DNA of 64,000 nucleotides from Brenneria goodwinii. GTDB taxonomy: Bacteria; Pseudomonadota; Gammaproteobacteria; Enterobacterales; Enterobacteriaceae. The position numbers and the translations under genes were made by a program. This document shows positions 10,201 through 18,481 of this stretch, piece by piece. Position 1 is the first letter of the stretch. Every line of letters begins with the position of its first letter. The notes beneath the pieces were generated by a model that saw nothing but the letters and a program-made list of their open reading frames with translations, ran no database searches and was not told the DNA's origin. The stretch spans positions 3,038,001 through 3,102,000 of the forward strand of contig NZ_CP014137.1 of NCBI RefSeq assembly GCF_002291445.1, given 5' to 3'.

Positions 10201-10781
10201 AGTTCGTGTTTAATGGCCAGTTCCACCGCCGCGTGCAAATAGCTTTCTTCATCCTGACGCCCGGTGCGGATCAGTTCCAGATAATAACGATTAGGGAAAT
10301 GCTGCCGATAGAAGGCCAGACATTGTTCAACCTGAACCTGATTTCCGCGCAGCAGAAATTTGCCGGTATCGCCGTGACGGGCGCCGGATAACAACAGTAA
10401 TCCTGTGTTGTATTCAATCAGCCAATCGCGATCGATGGTCGGACCTTCAGCCCCGTAACCGCGTTGATAGGCGTGGGATATCAGTAGCGTTAAGTTCTGG
10501 TAGCCTTCATTATCCATCGCCAGTATCGTGAGCTGCGCGAGTTCATCGCCCAGTTCTTCACTCGCGACATAAAAGTCCGCGCCGATAATAGGCTTGATAC
10601 CGGCGCCGTGCGCACCGCCATAAAACTTTACCAGCCCGCATAAGTTAGTGAAGTCGGTAATCGCCAGCGCCGGCATACCCAGCGCCGCCGCTTTTTTTAC
10701 CAACGGGCCGACTTTTGCTAGTCCATCGATCATGGAATAGTCACTGTGAACACGCAGGTGAACAAAACGTGGTTCGGCCAT
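7299..10781 (-). CDS. dnaE: DNA polymerase III alpha subunit DnaE
   Basis: Catalytic polymerase of the replicative DNA polymerase III holoenzyme. The 1160-residue protein equals the E. coli length. It begins with the PHP domain (HLRVHSDYSMIDG), then the C-family palm with the catalytic aspartates in MPDFDVDFCMEKRDRVI, fingers, the (HhH)2 region and the C-terminal OB-fold and clamp-binding part (NRIGICTLDDRSGRLEIMLF). The internal GPGRGSGAGSLVAY motif is also typical. It is followed closely by accA. Unlike E. coli, a 332-bp spacer separates it from rnhB upstream. Confidence 0.98.
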   Translation of the reverse strand: MAEPRFVHLRVHSDYSMIDGLAKVGPLVKKAAALGMPALAITDFTNLCGLVKFYGGAHGAGIKPIIGADFYVASEELGDELAQLTILAMDNEGYQNLTLLISHAYQRGYGAEGPTIDRDWLIEYNTGLLLLSGARHGDTGKFLLRGNQVQVEQCLAFYRQHFPNRYYLELIRTGRQDEESYLHAAVELAIKHELPVVATNDVRFISADDFDAHEIRVAIHDGYTLDDPKRPRNYSPQQYMRTEDEMCALFADIPEALANSVEIAKRCNVTIRLGEYFLPQFPTGDMSTEDYLVKRAREGLEERLEFLFPDPEDRAAKRPEYDERLETELQVINQMGFPGYFLIVMEFIQWSKDNDVPVGPGRGSGAGSLVAYSLKITDLDPLEFDLLFERFLNPERVSMPDFDVDFCMEKRDRVIDHVADMYGRDAVSQIITFGTMAAKAVIRDVGRVLGHPYGFVDRISKLVPPDPGMTLEKAFAAEPQLPEIYEADEEVKALIDMARKLEGVTRNAGKHAGGVVISPTKITDFAPLYCDAEGNHPVTQFDKSDVEYAGLVKFDFLGLRTLTIIDWALEMINARRAKQGLEPIDIAAIPLDDKKSFDMLQRSETTAVFQLESRGMKDLIKRLKPDCFEDMIALVALFRPGPLQSGMVDNFIDRKHGREAISYPDIEWQHESLKPVLEPTYGIILYQEQVMQIAQVLAGYTLGGADMLRRAMGKKKPEEMAKQRSVFKEGSERIGVDGELSMKIFDLVEKFAGYGFNKSHSAAYALVSYQTLWLKAHYPAEFMAAVMTADMDNTDKVVGLVDECWRMGLKILPPDINSGLYHFHVNDDGEIVYGIGAIKGVGEGPIEAIIEARNQDGYFKELFDLCARTDIKKLNRRVLEKLIMSGAFDRLGPHRAALMNSLGDALKAADQHAKAEAIGQVDMFGVLADAPEQVEQSYSTVPPWPEQVVLDGERETLGLYLTGHPITQYIKEIERYAGGVRLKDMHPTERGKMTTAVGLVLAARVMVTKRGNRIGICTLDDRSGRLEIMLFTDALEKYQHLLEKDRILIATGQVSFDDFSGGLKMTVRELMDISEAREKYARGLAISLTDRQIDDQLLNRLRASLEPHRSGTIPVHLYYQREDARARLRFGAAWRITPTDALLNDLRTLVGNEQVELEFD

Positions 10782-11113
10782 CTCCAGATCCCAGAATTTA
10801 TCGATTCGTCAGCGCTGCAATAGTGATATCACAGCATTGAAAGTTAATAGTCGTTTACCGACAAGCCATCACGTTAGCGTTATCTCAACAACGCCAAGCC
10901 GTAAGAAGGAGCGGACCGGATACGGTGTTACATATCCGCTATCAAGACGCTCACCCCCGACATTCCCGCCCTGGAGGGAATCTCTCACCGAACCGCCAGC
11001 AGGAGCAGCCCCTTATTTACGCGGGGATGAAATGTCCGTCGGCATATAACGGCGTTGAAAACGGCAATATATTGACTTGCTTGTCAGCAACCTGAGTTAA
11101 TGATGAATGTATT
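10782..11113. other. 332-bp intergenic region between rnhB and dnaE
   Basis: No credible gene, RNA or terminator is recognised here. The only open frame of note (70 codons, forward strand, 10837-11049) has no ribosome-binding site or familiar residues. A weak dyad GGATA...TATCC lies near 10918-10938. In E. coli the rnhB-dnaE gap is only a few tens of bases, so this is extra sequence, possibly holding a dnaE promoter or a decayed repeat. Confidence 0.5.
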
Positions 11114-11713
11114 TTACGCCAATCCTAACGCTCGTTTAACCGGAGCAAAGCTCCGGCGATGAAACGCGGTCGCGCCCAGTGCCGCCAGTTTCTCCAGGTG
11201 GAAAGCGGTCGGATAGCCTTTGTGCTGCGCAAAACCATAATCCGGAAACAGCTTATCCAGTTCGACCATCTCACGATCGCGCGTCACCTTCGCCATAATC
11301 GACGCCGCGCTAATCTCTTTAACAAGGCTGTCGCCTTTCACCACGGCCTGCGACGGCATTGGCAAGGCCGGACAGCGATTACCATCAATCAGCACAAAAT
11401 CCGGCGTCAGCGACAGCCCGGCTACCGCTCGTTGCATCGCCAGCATGGTGGCATGCAAAATATTCAACCGGTCAATCTCTTCCGGTTCAGCGCGTCCCAG
11501 GCTCCAGGAGAGCGCTTTCTCGTTAATTTCATCATACAGAGCCAGCCGGCGTTTTTCGCTTAACTGTTTCGAGTCCGCCAGCCCGACGATCGGCCGGGAA
11601 GGATCGAGAATAACGGCGGCGGTGACGACCGCGCCTACCAACGGCCCGCGCCCGACTTCATCAACCCCCGCGATACAGCAATATGCCTGCGGGTAGATAA
11701 ACGCATCACTCAT
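11114..11713 (-). CDS. rnhB: Ribonuclease HII RnhB
   Basis: RNase HII cuts RNA in RNA/DNA hybrids and starts removal of single ribonucleotides from DNA. The 199-residue protein carries the DEDD catalytic set: Asp18 and Glu19 in GVDEVGRGPLVG, Asp110 in VLIDGNRCP and Asp128 in VKGDSLVKEISAASIMAKVTRD. The start codon overlaps the lpxB stop by 4 nt, so lpxA-lpxB-rnhB are translated in series as in E. coli. Length and motifs are normal. Confidence 0.96.
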   Translation of the reverse strand: MSDAFIYPQAYCCIAGVDEVGRGPLVGAVVTAAVILDPSRPIVGLADSKQLSEKRRLALYDEINEKALSWSLGRAEPEEIDRLNILHATMLAMQRAVAGLSLTPDFVLIDGNRCPALPMPSQAVVKGDSLVKEISAASIMAKVTRDREMVELDKLFPDYGFAQHKGYPTAFHLEKLAALGATAFHRRSFAPVKRALGLA

Positions 11714-12858
11714 GATTTTACTAATTCCAATACGGCTTGCGCCGCCTGTTCATCGGCATTACAGCGAATCTGCTGGTGTAAATCCAGAAACGTTGCCCGC
11801 AAGGCGGCGATTTTATGTTCATCCGCCAGCCAGGGCATCAGTGCCGCCGCCAGTTTATCCGGCGTGCAGTCCGTTTGCAGCAGTTCGGTCACCAGTTCGC
11901 GACCGGCCAGCAAATTGGGCAGGGAAACCCAGGGCGTTTTTACCAGTTTCTGCGCCAACCAGAAGGTGAAGGGCTTCATACGATACCCCACCACCATCGG
12001 ACATTTCGCCAGCATGCACTCCAGCGCGGCGGTGCCCGAAGCCAGCAGGGCCGCATCACTGGCGACCATCGCTTCGCGCGCCTGCCCATCCAACAGATGA
12101 ACCGGTAAATCAGGCGCAACGCTGGCCTTTATCCGCTCAAACTGCTCACGGCGCTTGCTGTTAACCAGCGGCACCACAATTTCCAGTTCGGGAAAACGCT
12201 GACGCAGCAGTTTCGCGGTATTCAGAAAGACTTCGCCAAGCATCTCGACTTCGGCGCCCCGGCTGCCGGGCAACAGCGCCAAACAACGCGCATCGGCGGG
12301 AAGCCCTAACGTCGCTCTGGCGCTCTGTTTATCCGGGTGCAGCGGCATGGCGTCAGCCATTGTATGACCGATAAAGCGACAGGGAACGTTAAAACGATCG
12401 TAAAACGCTTTTTCAAAAGGAAGAAACGCCAAAACCAGGTTAGTCGATTTACCTATTTTGAAAACACGTTTTTGACGCCAGGCCCAAACGGACGGGCTGA
12501 CATAATGAATGGTGTTGATACCCCGCCGTTTCAGGTTGCCTTCCAGCGTAATATTAAAATCCGGAGCATCGATACCGACGAAAACATCGGGCTTCAGTTC
12601 GGTAAAACGCCGAGTCAAATCCCGGCGAATTTTCAGCAATCGCGGCAACCGCTCAAGCACTTCAACGATGCCCATAACGGCCAGCTCTTCCATCTCGTAC
12701 CAGGCTTCGCAACCTTCAGCCTGCATACGCGGCCCGGCGACGCCAACGAAACGGGCATCGGGAACCTTCTCTTTAAGCGCGCGGATCAATCCCGCGCCAA
12801 GAATATCGCCGGAGGTTTCTCCGGCAACCAATCCGATAACCAAAGGACGCGGCGACAT
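11710..12858 (-). CDS. lpxB: Lipid A disaccharide synthase LpxB
   Basis: LpxB joins UDP-2,3-diacylglucosamine and lipid X to give the lipid A disaccharide-1-phosphate, acting at the inner face of the cytoplasmic membrane. The 382-residue product equals the E. coli length and shows GT19 family features: the N-terminal GLVAGETSGDILGAGLI nucleotide-sugar fold start, DAPDFNITLEGNLK, INTIHYVSPSVWAWRQKR and LLPGSRGAEVEML. It starts 3 nt after the lpxA stop and overlaps rnhB by 4 nt. Confidence 0.97.
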   Translation of the reverse strand: MSPRPLVIGLVAGETSGDILGAGLIRALKEKVPDARFVGVAGPRMQAEGCEAWYEMEELAVMGIVEVLERLPRLLKIRRDLTRRFTELKPDVFVGIDAPDFNITLEGNLKRRGINTIHYVSPSVWAWRQKRVFKIGKSTNLVLAFLPFEKAFYDRFNVPCRFIGHTMADAMPLHPDKQSARATLGLPADARCLALLPGSRGAEVEMLGEVFLNTAKLLRQRFPELEIVVPLVNSKRREQFERIKASVAPDLPVHLLDGQAREAMVASDAALLASGTAALECMLAKCPMVVGYRMKPFTFWLAQKLVKTPWVSLPNLLAGRELVTELLQTDCTPDKLAAALMPWLADEHKIAALRATFLDLHQQIRCNADEQAAQAVLELVKS

Positions 12859-12861
12859 AAG

Positions 12862-13650
12862 TTAACGGATGATACCGCGGGTAGAACGCGCGAAGAAATC
12901 GACGAATGTCTGCACCGCCGGATGTTGCTGCGCCAGCGCTTCAATTTCCGGCTTCACCTCGTCCAGCGTTTTACCGCTGCGGTAAATCAGCTTGTAAACA
13001 TTGCGGATTGCATGCTGGGTATCTTTTTCAAAACCGCGACGCTTCAATCCTTCAATATTCAGGCCAAACGGCGTGGCATGATTGCCCTGCGCAATAACGT
13101 AAGGAGGGACATCCTGCGCCACGCCGGAACATCCGCCGACCATGACGTGAGCGCCGATGATGCAGAACTGGTGCACCGCCGTCATACCGCCGATGATAGC
13201 GAAATCATCTACGGACACGTGTCCGCCCAGCGTCGCATTATTGGCAAAGATACAGCGATTGCCAACCACACAATCGTGTGCGATATGCGTGTTGATCATC
13301 AGCAGATTATCGCTGCCGACTTTGGTCAACCCACCACCTTGTTCCGTGCCACGGTGTACGGTGACACTTTCCCGGATACGGTTACGATCGCCGATCTCGA
13401 CGCGAGTCGGCTCTCCTGCATACTTCAGATCCTGATTCACTTCGCCGATTGAGGCGAACTGATAGATTTCGTTATCGCGGCCAATCTTGGTTATACCATT
13501 AACCACAACGTGCGACTTCAACACAGTACCTGCACCGATCTCAACCTGAGAGCCGATATAGCAGAATGGGCCAATATGTACGCCGGCACCAACGATAGCG
13601 CCGTCTTCAACAATGGAACTGGGATGAACAAAGGCGGTTTGATCAATCAC
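12862..13650 (-). CDS. lpxA: UDP-N-acetylglucosamine acyltransferase LpxA
   Basis: LpxA transfers an R-3-hydroxyacyl chain from ACP to UDP-GlcNAc, the first step of lipid A synthesis. The product is a left-handed beta-helix of hexapeptide repeats (SSIVEDGAIVGAGVHIGPF and onward) with the catalytic His in THIAHDCVVGNR. The GTG at 13650 is chosen as start because it follows a GGGAGG ribosome-binding site by 9 nt, gives IDQTAFVHPSS at the N terminus and yields exactly 262 residues as in E. coli; an ATG 27 nt upstream would lie inside fabZ. It starts 4 nt after the fabZ stop. Confidence 0.95.
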   Translation of the reverse strand: MIDQTAFVHPSSIVEDGAIVGAGVHIGPFCYIGSQVEIGAGTVLKSHVVVNGITKIGRDNEIYQFASIGEVNQDLKYAGEPTRVEIGDRNRIRESVTVHRGTEQGGGLTKVGSDNLLMINTHIAHDCVVGNRCIFANNATLGGHVSVDDFAIIGGMTAVHQFCIIGAHVMVGGCSGVAQDVPPYVIAQGNHATPFGLNIEGLKRRGFEKDTQHAIRNVYKLIYRSGKTLDEVKPEIEALAQQHPAVQTFVDFFARSTRGIIR

Positions 13651-13654
13651 GATA

Positions 13655-14110
13655 TCAGGCCTCCCGACGACGAGCACACATCATTGACGCTTCACAGGCG
13701 ATCTCACCATCAACTTTAGCAACGCCTTTAAAACGTGCAACGCCGCGACGCTCTTTAATGAATTCAACCTCAAGGATCATCTGATCCCCTGGTTCTACTG
13801 GGCGTTTAAAACGCGCTTCATCAATTGCCGCAAAATAATAAAGTTCACCTGGCTCAAGTTTGCCGACGCTTTTAAACGCCAGAATACCCGTTGCCTGAGC
13901 CATCGCTTCCAGAATCAACACGCCAGGGAAGATAGGTTTACCCGGAAAGTGGCCCTGAAAGAAAGGTTCGTTAAAAGAGACGTTTTTCACCGCCCGCAAA
14001 AATTTTCCTTCTTCAAAATCCAGTACACGGTCAACCAGTAAAAACGGGAAGCGGTGCGGTAATAATTCTAAAATCTCTTCAATATGCAGAGTATGAGTGT
14101 CAGTAGTCAA
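13655..14110 (-). CDS. fabZ: 3-hydroxyacyl-ACP dehydratase FabZ
   Basis: FabZ removes water from 3-hydroxyacyl-ACP in fatty acid elongation and competes with the Lpx enzymes for 3-hydroxymyristoyl-ACP. The hot-dog fold has its catalytic His and Glu in GHFPGKPIFPGVLILEAMAQ. The TTG at 14110 is taken as start: an AGGAAGAG ribosome-binding site sits just upstream, the resulting 151 residues equal E. coli FabZ, and E. coli also uses TTG. An ATG 18 nt upstream is a weaker alternative. A 250-bp spacer with repeat-like sequence separates it from lpxD. Confidence 0.95.
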   Translation of the reverse strand: MTTDTHTLHIEEILELLPHRFPFLLVDRVLDFEEGKFLRAVKNVSFNEPFFQGHFPGKPIFPGVLILEAMAQATGILAFKSVGKLEPGELYYFAAIDEARFKRPVEPGDQMILEVEFIKERRGVARFKGVAKVDGEIACEASMMCARRREA

Positions 14111-14269
14111 AATACTCTTCCTGTCCATAAAACTGATGCCATCAACAACACGGCCTGCTCAGACCCTAATCGGGGATCTTCAGGCAGGCCGCAAATAAGG
14201 ATTGGTACACAAGTGGAGGAATTCTGTGACTCACACCCGGTCCTTTCGTTTACATCCAGACTATGCGTT

Positions 14270-14336
14270 TATACCCTTCCGTCTTTCAAGTTGCAGGTAT
14301 GTTGGCTGTATTACTCGGCTCCGCTGCAAGCAGCGT
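14270..14336. repeat. Repeat-like segment in the lpxD-fabZ spacer
   Basis: The segment ATACCCTTCCGTCTTTCAAG and the following TTGCAGGTATGTTGGCTG resemble the start of a palindromic intergenic repeat that I recall from Pectobacterium, Dickeya, Serratia and Yersinia genomes. Only one side is recognisable and no second copy was noticed in this window, so this would be a remnant. It makes the lpxD-fabZ gap (250 bp) longer than in E. coli (about 100 bp). Identification is from memory. Confidence 0.4.
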
Positions 14337-14360
14337 TCAAATCAGACAAAATGCCGGTAA

Positions 14361-15383
14361 CTAACTGTTATCAACTTTTCGCTCAACGGCTTTTAACCGC
14401 TTGCTCATGTCATCAATATTCATCACCAACGCGGCGGTCTTACGCCAAACTTTATTGGGTTGCAAAGGGATGCCTGAAGAGTATACCCCAGGTTCGGTGA
14501 TTGGCCTCATCACCATGCCCATTCCCGTTACCGTTACCTTATCGCAGATTTCCATGTGCCCATTAATCACGCTGGCTCCGCCAATCATGCAATAGCGGCC
14601 GATTTTCAGGCTTCCGGCCATAATGACGCCGCCTGCGACCGCTGTATTGTCACCAATCACAACGTTGTGCGCAATCTGACATTGGTTATCAATGATCACG
14701 CCGTTACCAATAATCGTATCGTCCAGTGCGCCGCGATCGATCGTCGTGCTGGCGCCGATTTCAACCCGATCGCCAATTCTGACCGAACCTAACTGCGGGA
14801 TCTTTATCCAGTTACCCCGATCGTTAGCATAACCAAAACCATCGGAACCGATAATCGCCCCCGACTGAATCAGGCACTGTTCACCCATTTCGACGCTGTG
14901 GTAAATCGTTACGTTTGCCCACAACCGGGTTCCGGCGCCAATACGTGCATTTTTACCGATAAAGCAACCCGGGCCGATACAAACGTTGTCACCCAGCCGT
15001 ACGCCCGACTCAATAACGGCGTTCGCCCCAATCGAGACGTTCTGCCCTAACGTTGCATCCGCTGCGATGACCGCGCTGGGAGCAATGTCCGTAGCCGGCG
15101 CAGGCGTGGTATCCATCAATTGCGCCATACGCGCATATGTCAGGTAAGGGTTTTTAACCACCAACGCCGCAACCTGACAGTAAGGTAAATCCGCTTCAGT
15201 CAGCACAACCGCAGAGGCCTTGGACTCTGCCAATTGTCCACGATAGCGACTGTCAGATAAAAAGGTAATCTGTCCAGGCTTTGCTGAATGCGTAGAAGCA
15301 ATGCCGGTGATGACAAGACTGCCATCACCGTGTAATTGCGCATCCAACTGTTGTGCCAAAGCATCCAGTCGAATTGAATACAT
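14361..15383 (-). CDS. lpxD: UDP-3-O-(3-hydroxymyristoyl)glucosamine N-acyltransferase LpxD
   Basis: LpxD adds the N-linked 3-hydroxyacyl chain in the third step of lipid A synthesis. The 340-residue protein has an N-terminal uridine-binding domain (IRLDALAQQLDAQLHGDGSL), a long left-handed beta-helix of hexapeptide repeats (about residues 100-310) with the catalytic His in QCQIAHNVVIGDN, and a C-terminal helix for ACP binding. The stop and start codons put it 3 nt after skp, so the two share a transcript. Confidence 0.97.
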   Translation of the reverse strand: MYSIRLDALAQQLDAQLHGDGSLVITGIASTHSAKPGQITFLSDSRYRGQLAESKASAVVLTEADLPYCQVAALVVKNPYLTYARMAQLMDTTPAPATDIAPSAVIAADATLGQNVSIGANAVIESGVRLGDNVCIGPGCFIGKNARIGAGTRLWANVTIYHSVEMGEQCLIQSGAIIGSDGFGYANDRGNWIKIPQLGSVRIGDRVEIGASTTIDRGALDDTIIGNGVIIDNQCQIAHNVVIGDNTAVAGGVIMAGSLKIGRYCMIGGASVINGHMEICDKVTVTGMGMVMRPITEPGVYSSGIPLQPNKVWRKTAALVMNIDDMSKRLKAVERKVDNS

Positions 15384-15386
15384 GAA

Positions 15387-15884
15387 TTATTTAACCTGTT
15401 TCAGCACATCGGCAGTAATGTCTTTTGCATTAGCCGCGTAAGCGACGGCATTGGCATCAATCACAACATCATAGCCTTCTTTACTCGCAACGGTTTTTAC
15501 CGCGTCCTGAATACGGCTCAGAATCTTGTTACGTTCTTCCATCTGACGACGACGATTGTCCTGATCAAAGGCCTGCGCTTTGGTGGAGAATTGCTCGCGC
15601 TGAGCCATCACGTCTTTCTCCATTTTGTTACGATCGCTGGCTTTCATGGTAGAACCATCGCGCTGCAACCTTTGCATCTTGGTTTGCAGATCTTTTTCCA
15701 TGGACTGCAATTCAGTTGCACGGCCTTTGAATTCATTTTCCAACTGACGGGCTACCGTTTCACGCTGCGGCAACTGTTGGAAAATGCTGGATACATTCAC
15801 AACGGCAATTTTGTCGGCAGCCTGAACGCCGGCTGAAGCCGCCAATGCCAGGCCGAGACCTGCAGCACACAACCACTTTTTCAC
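15387..15884 (-). CDS. skp: Periplasmic chaperone Skp (OmpH)
   Basis: Skp is a trimeric periplasmic chaperone that holds unfolded outer-membrane proteins on their way to BamA. The 165-residue precursor starts with a GTG preceded by an AAGGAG site, has a Sec signal peptide (MKKWLCAAGLGLALAASAGVQA), and then the OmpH pattern: ADKIAVVNVSSIFQQLPQR followed by long charged helices (roughly residues 45-140) that form the tentacles, and a C-terminal YDVVIDANAVAY strand. It lies between bamA and lpxD, the standard order. Confidence 0.97.
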   Translation of the reverse strand: MKKWLCAAGLGLALAASAGVQAADKIAVVNVSSIFQQLPQRETVARQLENEFKGRATELQSMEKDLQTKMQRLQRDGSTMKASDRNKMEKDVMAQREQFSTKAQAFDQDNRRRQMEERNKILSRIQDAVKTVASKEGYDVVIDANAVAYAANAKDITADVLKQVK

Positions 15885-16022
15885 TATAAACTCCTTAACC
15901 TAACCTGTTTGTGCCTAAACACATATTGATGTGCATGGCGTAATCACGCTGGCAAAACCATCAGCCTCTAAACATGACGTACGTCGATGCAATCTGCTTA
16001 TATACGATCTGCCGACGTTACA

Positions 16023-18446
16023 TTACCAGGTTTTGCCAATATTAAACTGGAACTGTTCCGACTTGTCTCCATCGTACTTTTTAACCGGCTGAGCATAGGA
16101 AAAGACCAATGGCCCAAGCGGAGACATCCATTGCAAGGCAATCCCGCTTGAAACGCGGAAATTACCCGGCTTGCTGTAATCGGGAATACCCGCGGCAGCG
16201 GTTGCCGCGGTATTTTCCCAGTTGGTATCCCAGACCGTACCACCATCAATAAACAGCGAGGTACGCACTGAACTGGAATATTTTTCACTGATAAACGGCG
16301 TCGGCACAATCAGCTCGCCGCTCAGCACCGCCATCGCGTTACCCCCCACGGCGTCATCCGATTTTTCAACCGGACAAGATGAATAGGCGCTCTCACTGCC
16401 GTTACATCTGTAATATGCCGCCTTCGGCCCGATGGTATTCGATTGGAAGCCGCGAACCGAACTTGAGCCGCCCGCATAGAAGTTATCGTAGAACGGCACT
16501 TCCTTACTGCCCAAACCATCGGCGTAGCCTGCGCGGGCGCGTCCCAGCAATACCCAATTCCGACTGTCGCTCAGCGGGTAGTACGACGCTGAATCAAACG
16601 TCAGTTTGTAGTATTCGTTATCCGATCCCGGGATTGCCACTTTCGCATTCAACGACGCTCGCGTCCCTTCGGTCGGGAAGTAACCGCGGTCCAGCTTGTT
16701 GTAGACCCAGCCGGTATTCAGGAAGAAATCATTCGCCTTATAACTGGCCTTGGAATGCGCATTCGTGCTAACGATCTCCGGACTGACGCCGACTTTATCC
16801 AGATAGCGCCACATGGCGACCTGCGGCGACATATCGGAGACATCGTTATGAACGTAGTCCACCCCCAGACGCAACGAGTTATTCTCGTTTATCGGGAACC
16901 CGAGCGTGCTGCCGATACCATAACTGGAGTTGGTATAATCAGACAGATCGGCATCATAGGCTTCAAATTTGTTATAGAAGACACGCCCGCCGAGGCTGAC
17001 GCCATCCACCGTGAAATACGGATCGGTTAAAGAGAGTTCGACATAGGTTTGATAGTCGTTTTTCGTCCCGCTGATACCGACGGAGTTCCCGGTGCCCAGC
17101 CAGTTGTCCTGCTGAACGCCGGCCTGGAAACTCACGCCGCTTTCCGTACCGAAGCCCACGCCGAAGTTGAATGTCCCGGTGTTACGCTCCTTGACCTTAT
17201 AAGTCACATCAACCTGATCGGCCGTACCGGGAACGCGCTGGGTTTCAACATCAACGCTTTCAAAGTAACCCAATCGGTTCAGGCGTTCTTTACCCTGTTC
17301 GACTAAATCATTACCTAACCAGCCGCCTTCCATTTGACGCATTTCACGGCGCAGAACAGAGTCTTTGGAGGTGTCGTTACCTTCAAAACGGATACGGCGG
17401 ACGGAGAAACGGTTACCGGCATCGACATTGATATTCAGCTTAACCGTCTTATCGGCATCATTGATTTCAGGCTGAGTCACCACGCGCGGATAGGCGTAAC
17501 CATAACGGCCTAACAGCTTCTTGATATCCTCTTCCATGCGGGTGACTTTGGTGCCGTTGTACAGCTCGCCCGGCTCAATTTTCGTCAGGTCTTCAATTTC
17601 AGCCGAGTGGCCGGCCAGATTACCGTTAACGGCGACGCCGGAAAGTTTGTACTGATCGCCTTCCGTCAGGTTAATCGTAATATAGATGCCTTTTTTATCG
17701 GGCGTCAGGCTGACCTGCGTGGAATCGATATTAAACCGGGCATAACCGCGATCCAGATAAAAACTGCGCAGCGTTTCGAGGTCGCCGGAAAGTTTCTGTT
17801 TCTGATAATTACGATCGCCGACCACGTTCCACCAAGGCACTTCATCGCGCAATTGGAAATGGGAAATCAGCTCATCGGTGCCGAACGCTTTGTTCCCAAC
17901 GATGTTGATCTGCTGAATCTTGGCCGAGACCCCTTCCGTAAACACCAGTTTTAAATCCACACGGTTGCGGGGCAACGGCGTGACAACGGCTTTTACCGAA
18001 GCGCTATATTTACCCACGCTGTAATAGAAATCTTCCAGCCCTTTTTCGATAGTGGAAAGCGCCGTGCGGTCCAGTGCTTCACCAACCCGCACACCCGTCG
18101 CATCCAGATTCTGCTTCAGCATATCGTCTTTTACCGACTTGTTGCCGGAAAACGTCAGGCTGGCAATTGTCGGACGTTCCTTAACCTGCACAATCAGCGT
18201 TTCGCCGTCGCGCAAGACACGAACATCTTCAAAATTTCCGGTAGCGAACAAAGCACGGATGGTATTACCGATATCATCATCGCTGACGGTATCGCCAACG
18301 CGGACTGGCATACTGAGTAATGCCGCTCCGACGGCAACCCGTTGCAGGCCCTCGAAATGAATGTCTTTCACTACGAACCCGTCTGCACCGTATACGGTGG
18401 CGCTGCTAAACAGCAGCGACGCTATGAGCAACTTTTTCATCGCCAT
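16023..18446 (-). CDS. bamA: Outer-membrane assembly factor BamA
   Basis: BamA is the core of the BAM complex that folds beta-barrel proteins into the outer membrane. The 807-residue precursor has a signal peptide (MAMKKLLIASLLFSSATVYG), five POTRA domains (about residues 22-420; starts FVVKDIHFEGLQRVAVGAAL) and a 16-strand barrel. The L6-loop VRGF motif is visible in SSSVRGFQSNTIGP, and the protein ends FQFNIGKTW with the aromatic C-terminal residue typical of barrel proteins. It lies 35 nt after rseP and 138 nt before skp. An extracellular-loop Cys pair (RCNGSESAYSSC) is also family-like. Confidence 0.98.
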   Translation of the reverse strand: MAMKKLLIASLLFSSATVYGADGFVVKDIHFEGLQRVAVGAALLSMPVRVGDTVSDDDIGNTIRALFATGNFEDVRVLRDGETLIVQVKERPTIASLTFSGNKSVKDDMLKQNLDATGVRVGEALDRTALSTIEKGLEDFYYSVGKYSASVKAVVTPLPRNRVDLKLVFTEGVSAKIQQINIVGNKAFGTDELISHFQLRDEVPWWNVVGDRNYQKQKLSGDLETLRSFYLDRGYARFNIDSTQVSLTPDKKGIYITINLTEGDQYKLSGVAVNGNLAGHSAEIEDLTKIEPGELYNGTKVTRMEEDIKKLLGRYGYAYPRVVTQPEINDADKTVKLNINVDAGNRFSVRRIRFEGNDTSKDSVLRREMRQMEGGWLGNDLVEQGKERLNRLGYFESVDVETQRVPGTADQVDVTYKVKERNTGTFNFGVGFGTESGVSFQAGVQQDNWLGTGNSVGISGTKNDYQTYVELSLTDPYFTVDGVSLGGRVFYNKFEAYDADLSDYTNSSYGIGSTLGFPINENNSLRLGVDYVHNDVSDMSPQVAMWRYLDKVGVSPEIVSTNAHSKASYKANDFFLNTGWVYNKLDRGYFPTEGTRASLNAKVAIPGSDNEYYKLTFDSASYYPLSDSRNWVLLGRARAGYADGLGSKEVPFYDNFYAGGSSSVRGFQSNTIGPKAAYYRCNGSESAYSSCPVEKSDDAVGGNAMAVLSGELIVPTPFISEKYSSSVRTSLFIDGGTVWDTNWENTAATAAAGIPDYSKPGNFRVSSGIALQWMSPLGPLVFSYAQPVKKYDGDKSEQFQFNIGKTW

Positions 18447-18481
18447 CGTTGTTATGCGTTTTTCCTAACCTAATCCCACGC

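Noticed and set aside
10837..11049. 70-codon open frame between dnaE and rnhB
   Set aside because: No ribosome-binding site, odd composition and no family-like residues; treated as non-coding.
12337..13452. 371-codon forward frame opposite lpxB and lpxA
   Set aside because: It runs antisense across two conserved genes and has no family resemblance.
14084..14500. 138-codon forward frame across fabZ/lpxD spacer
   Set aside because: It starts in fabZ and ends in lpxD on the opposite strand; the spacer part is repeat-like DNA.
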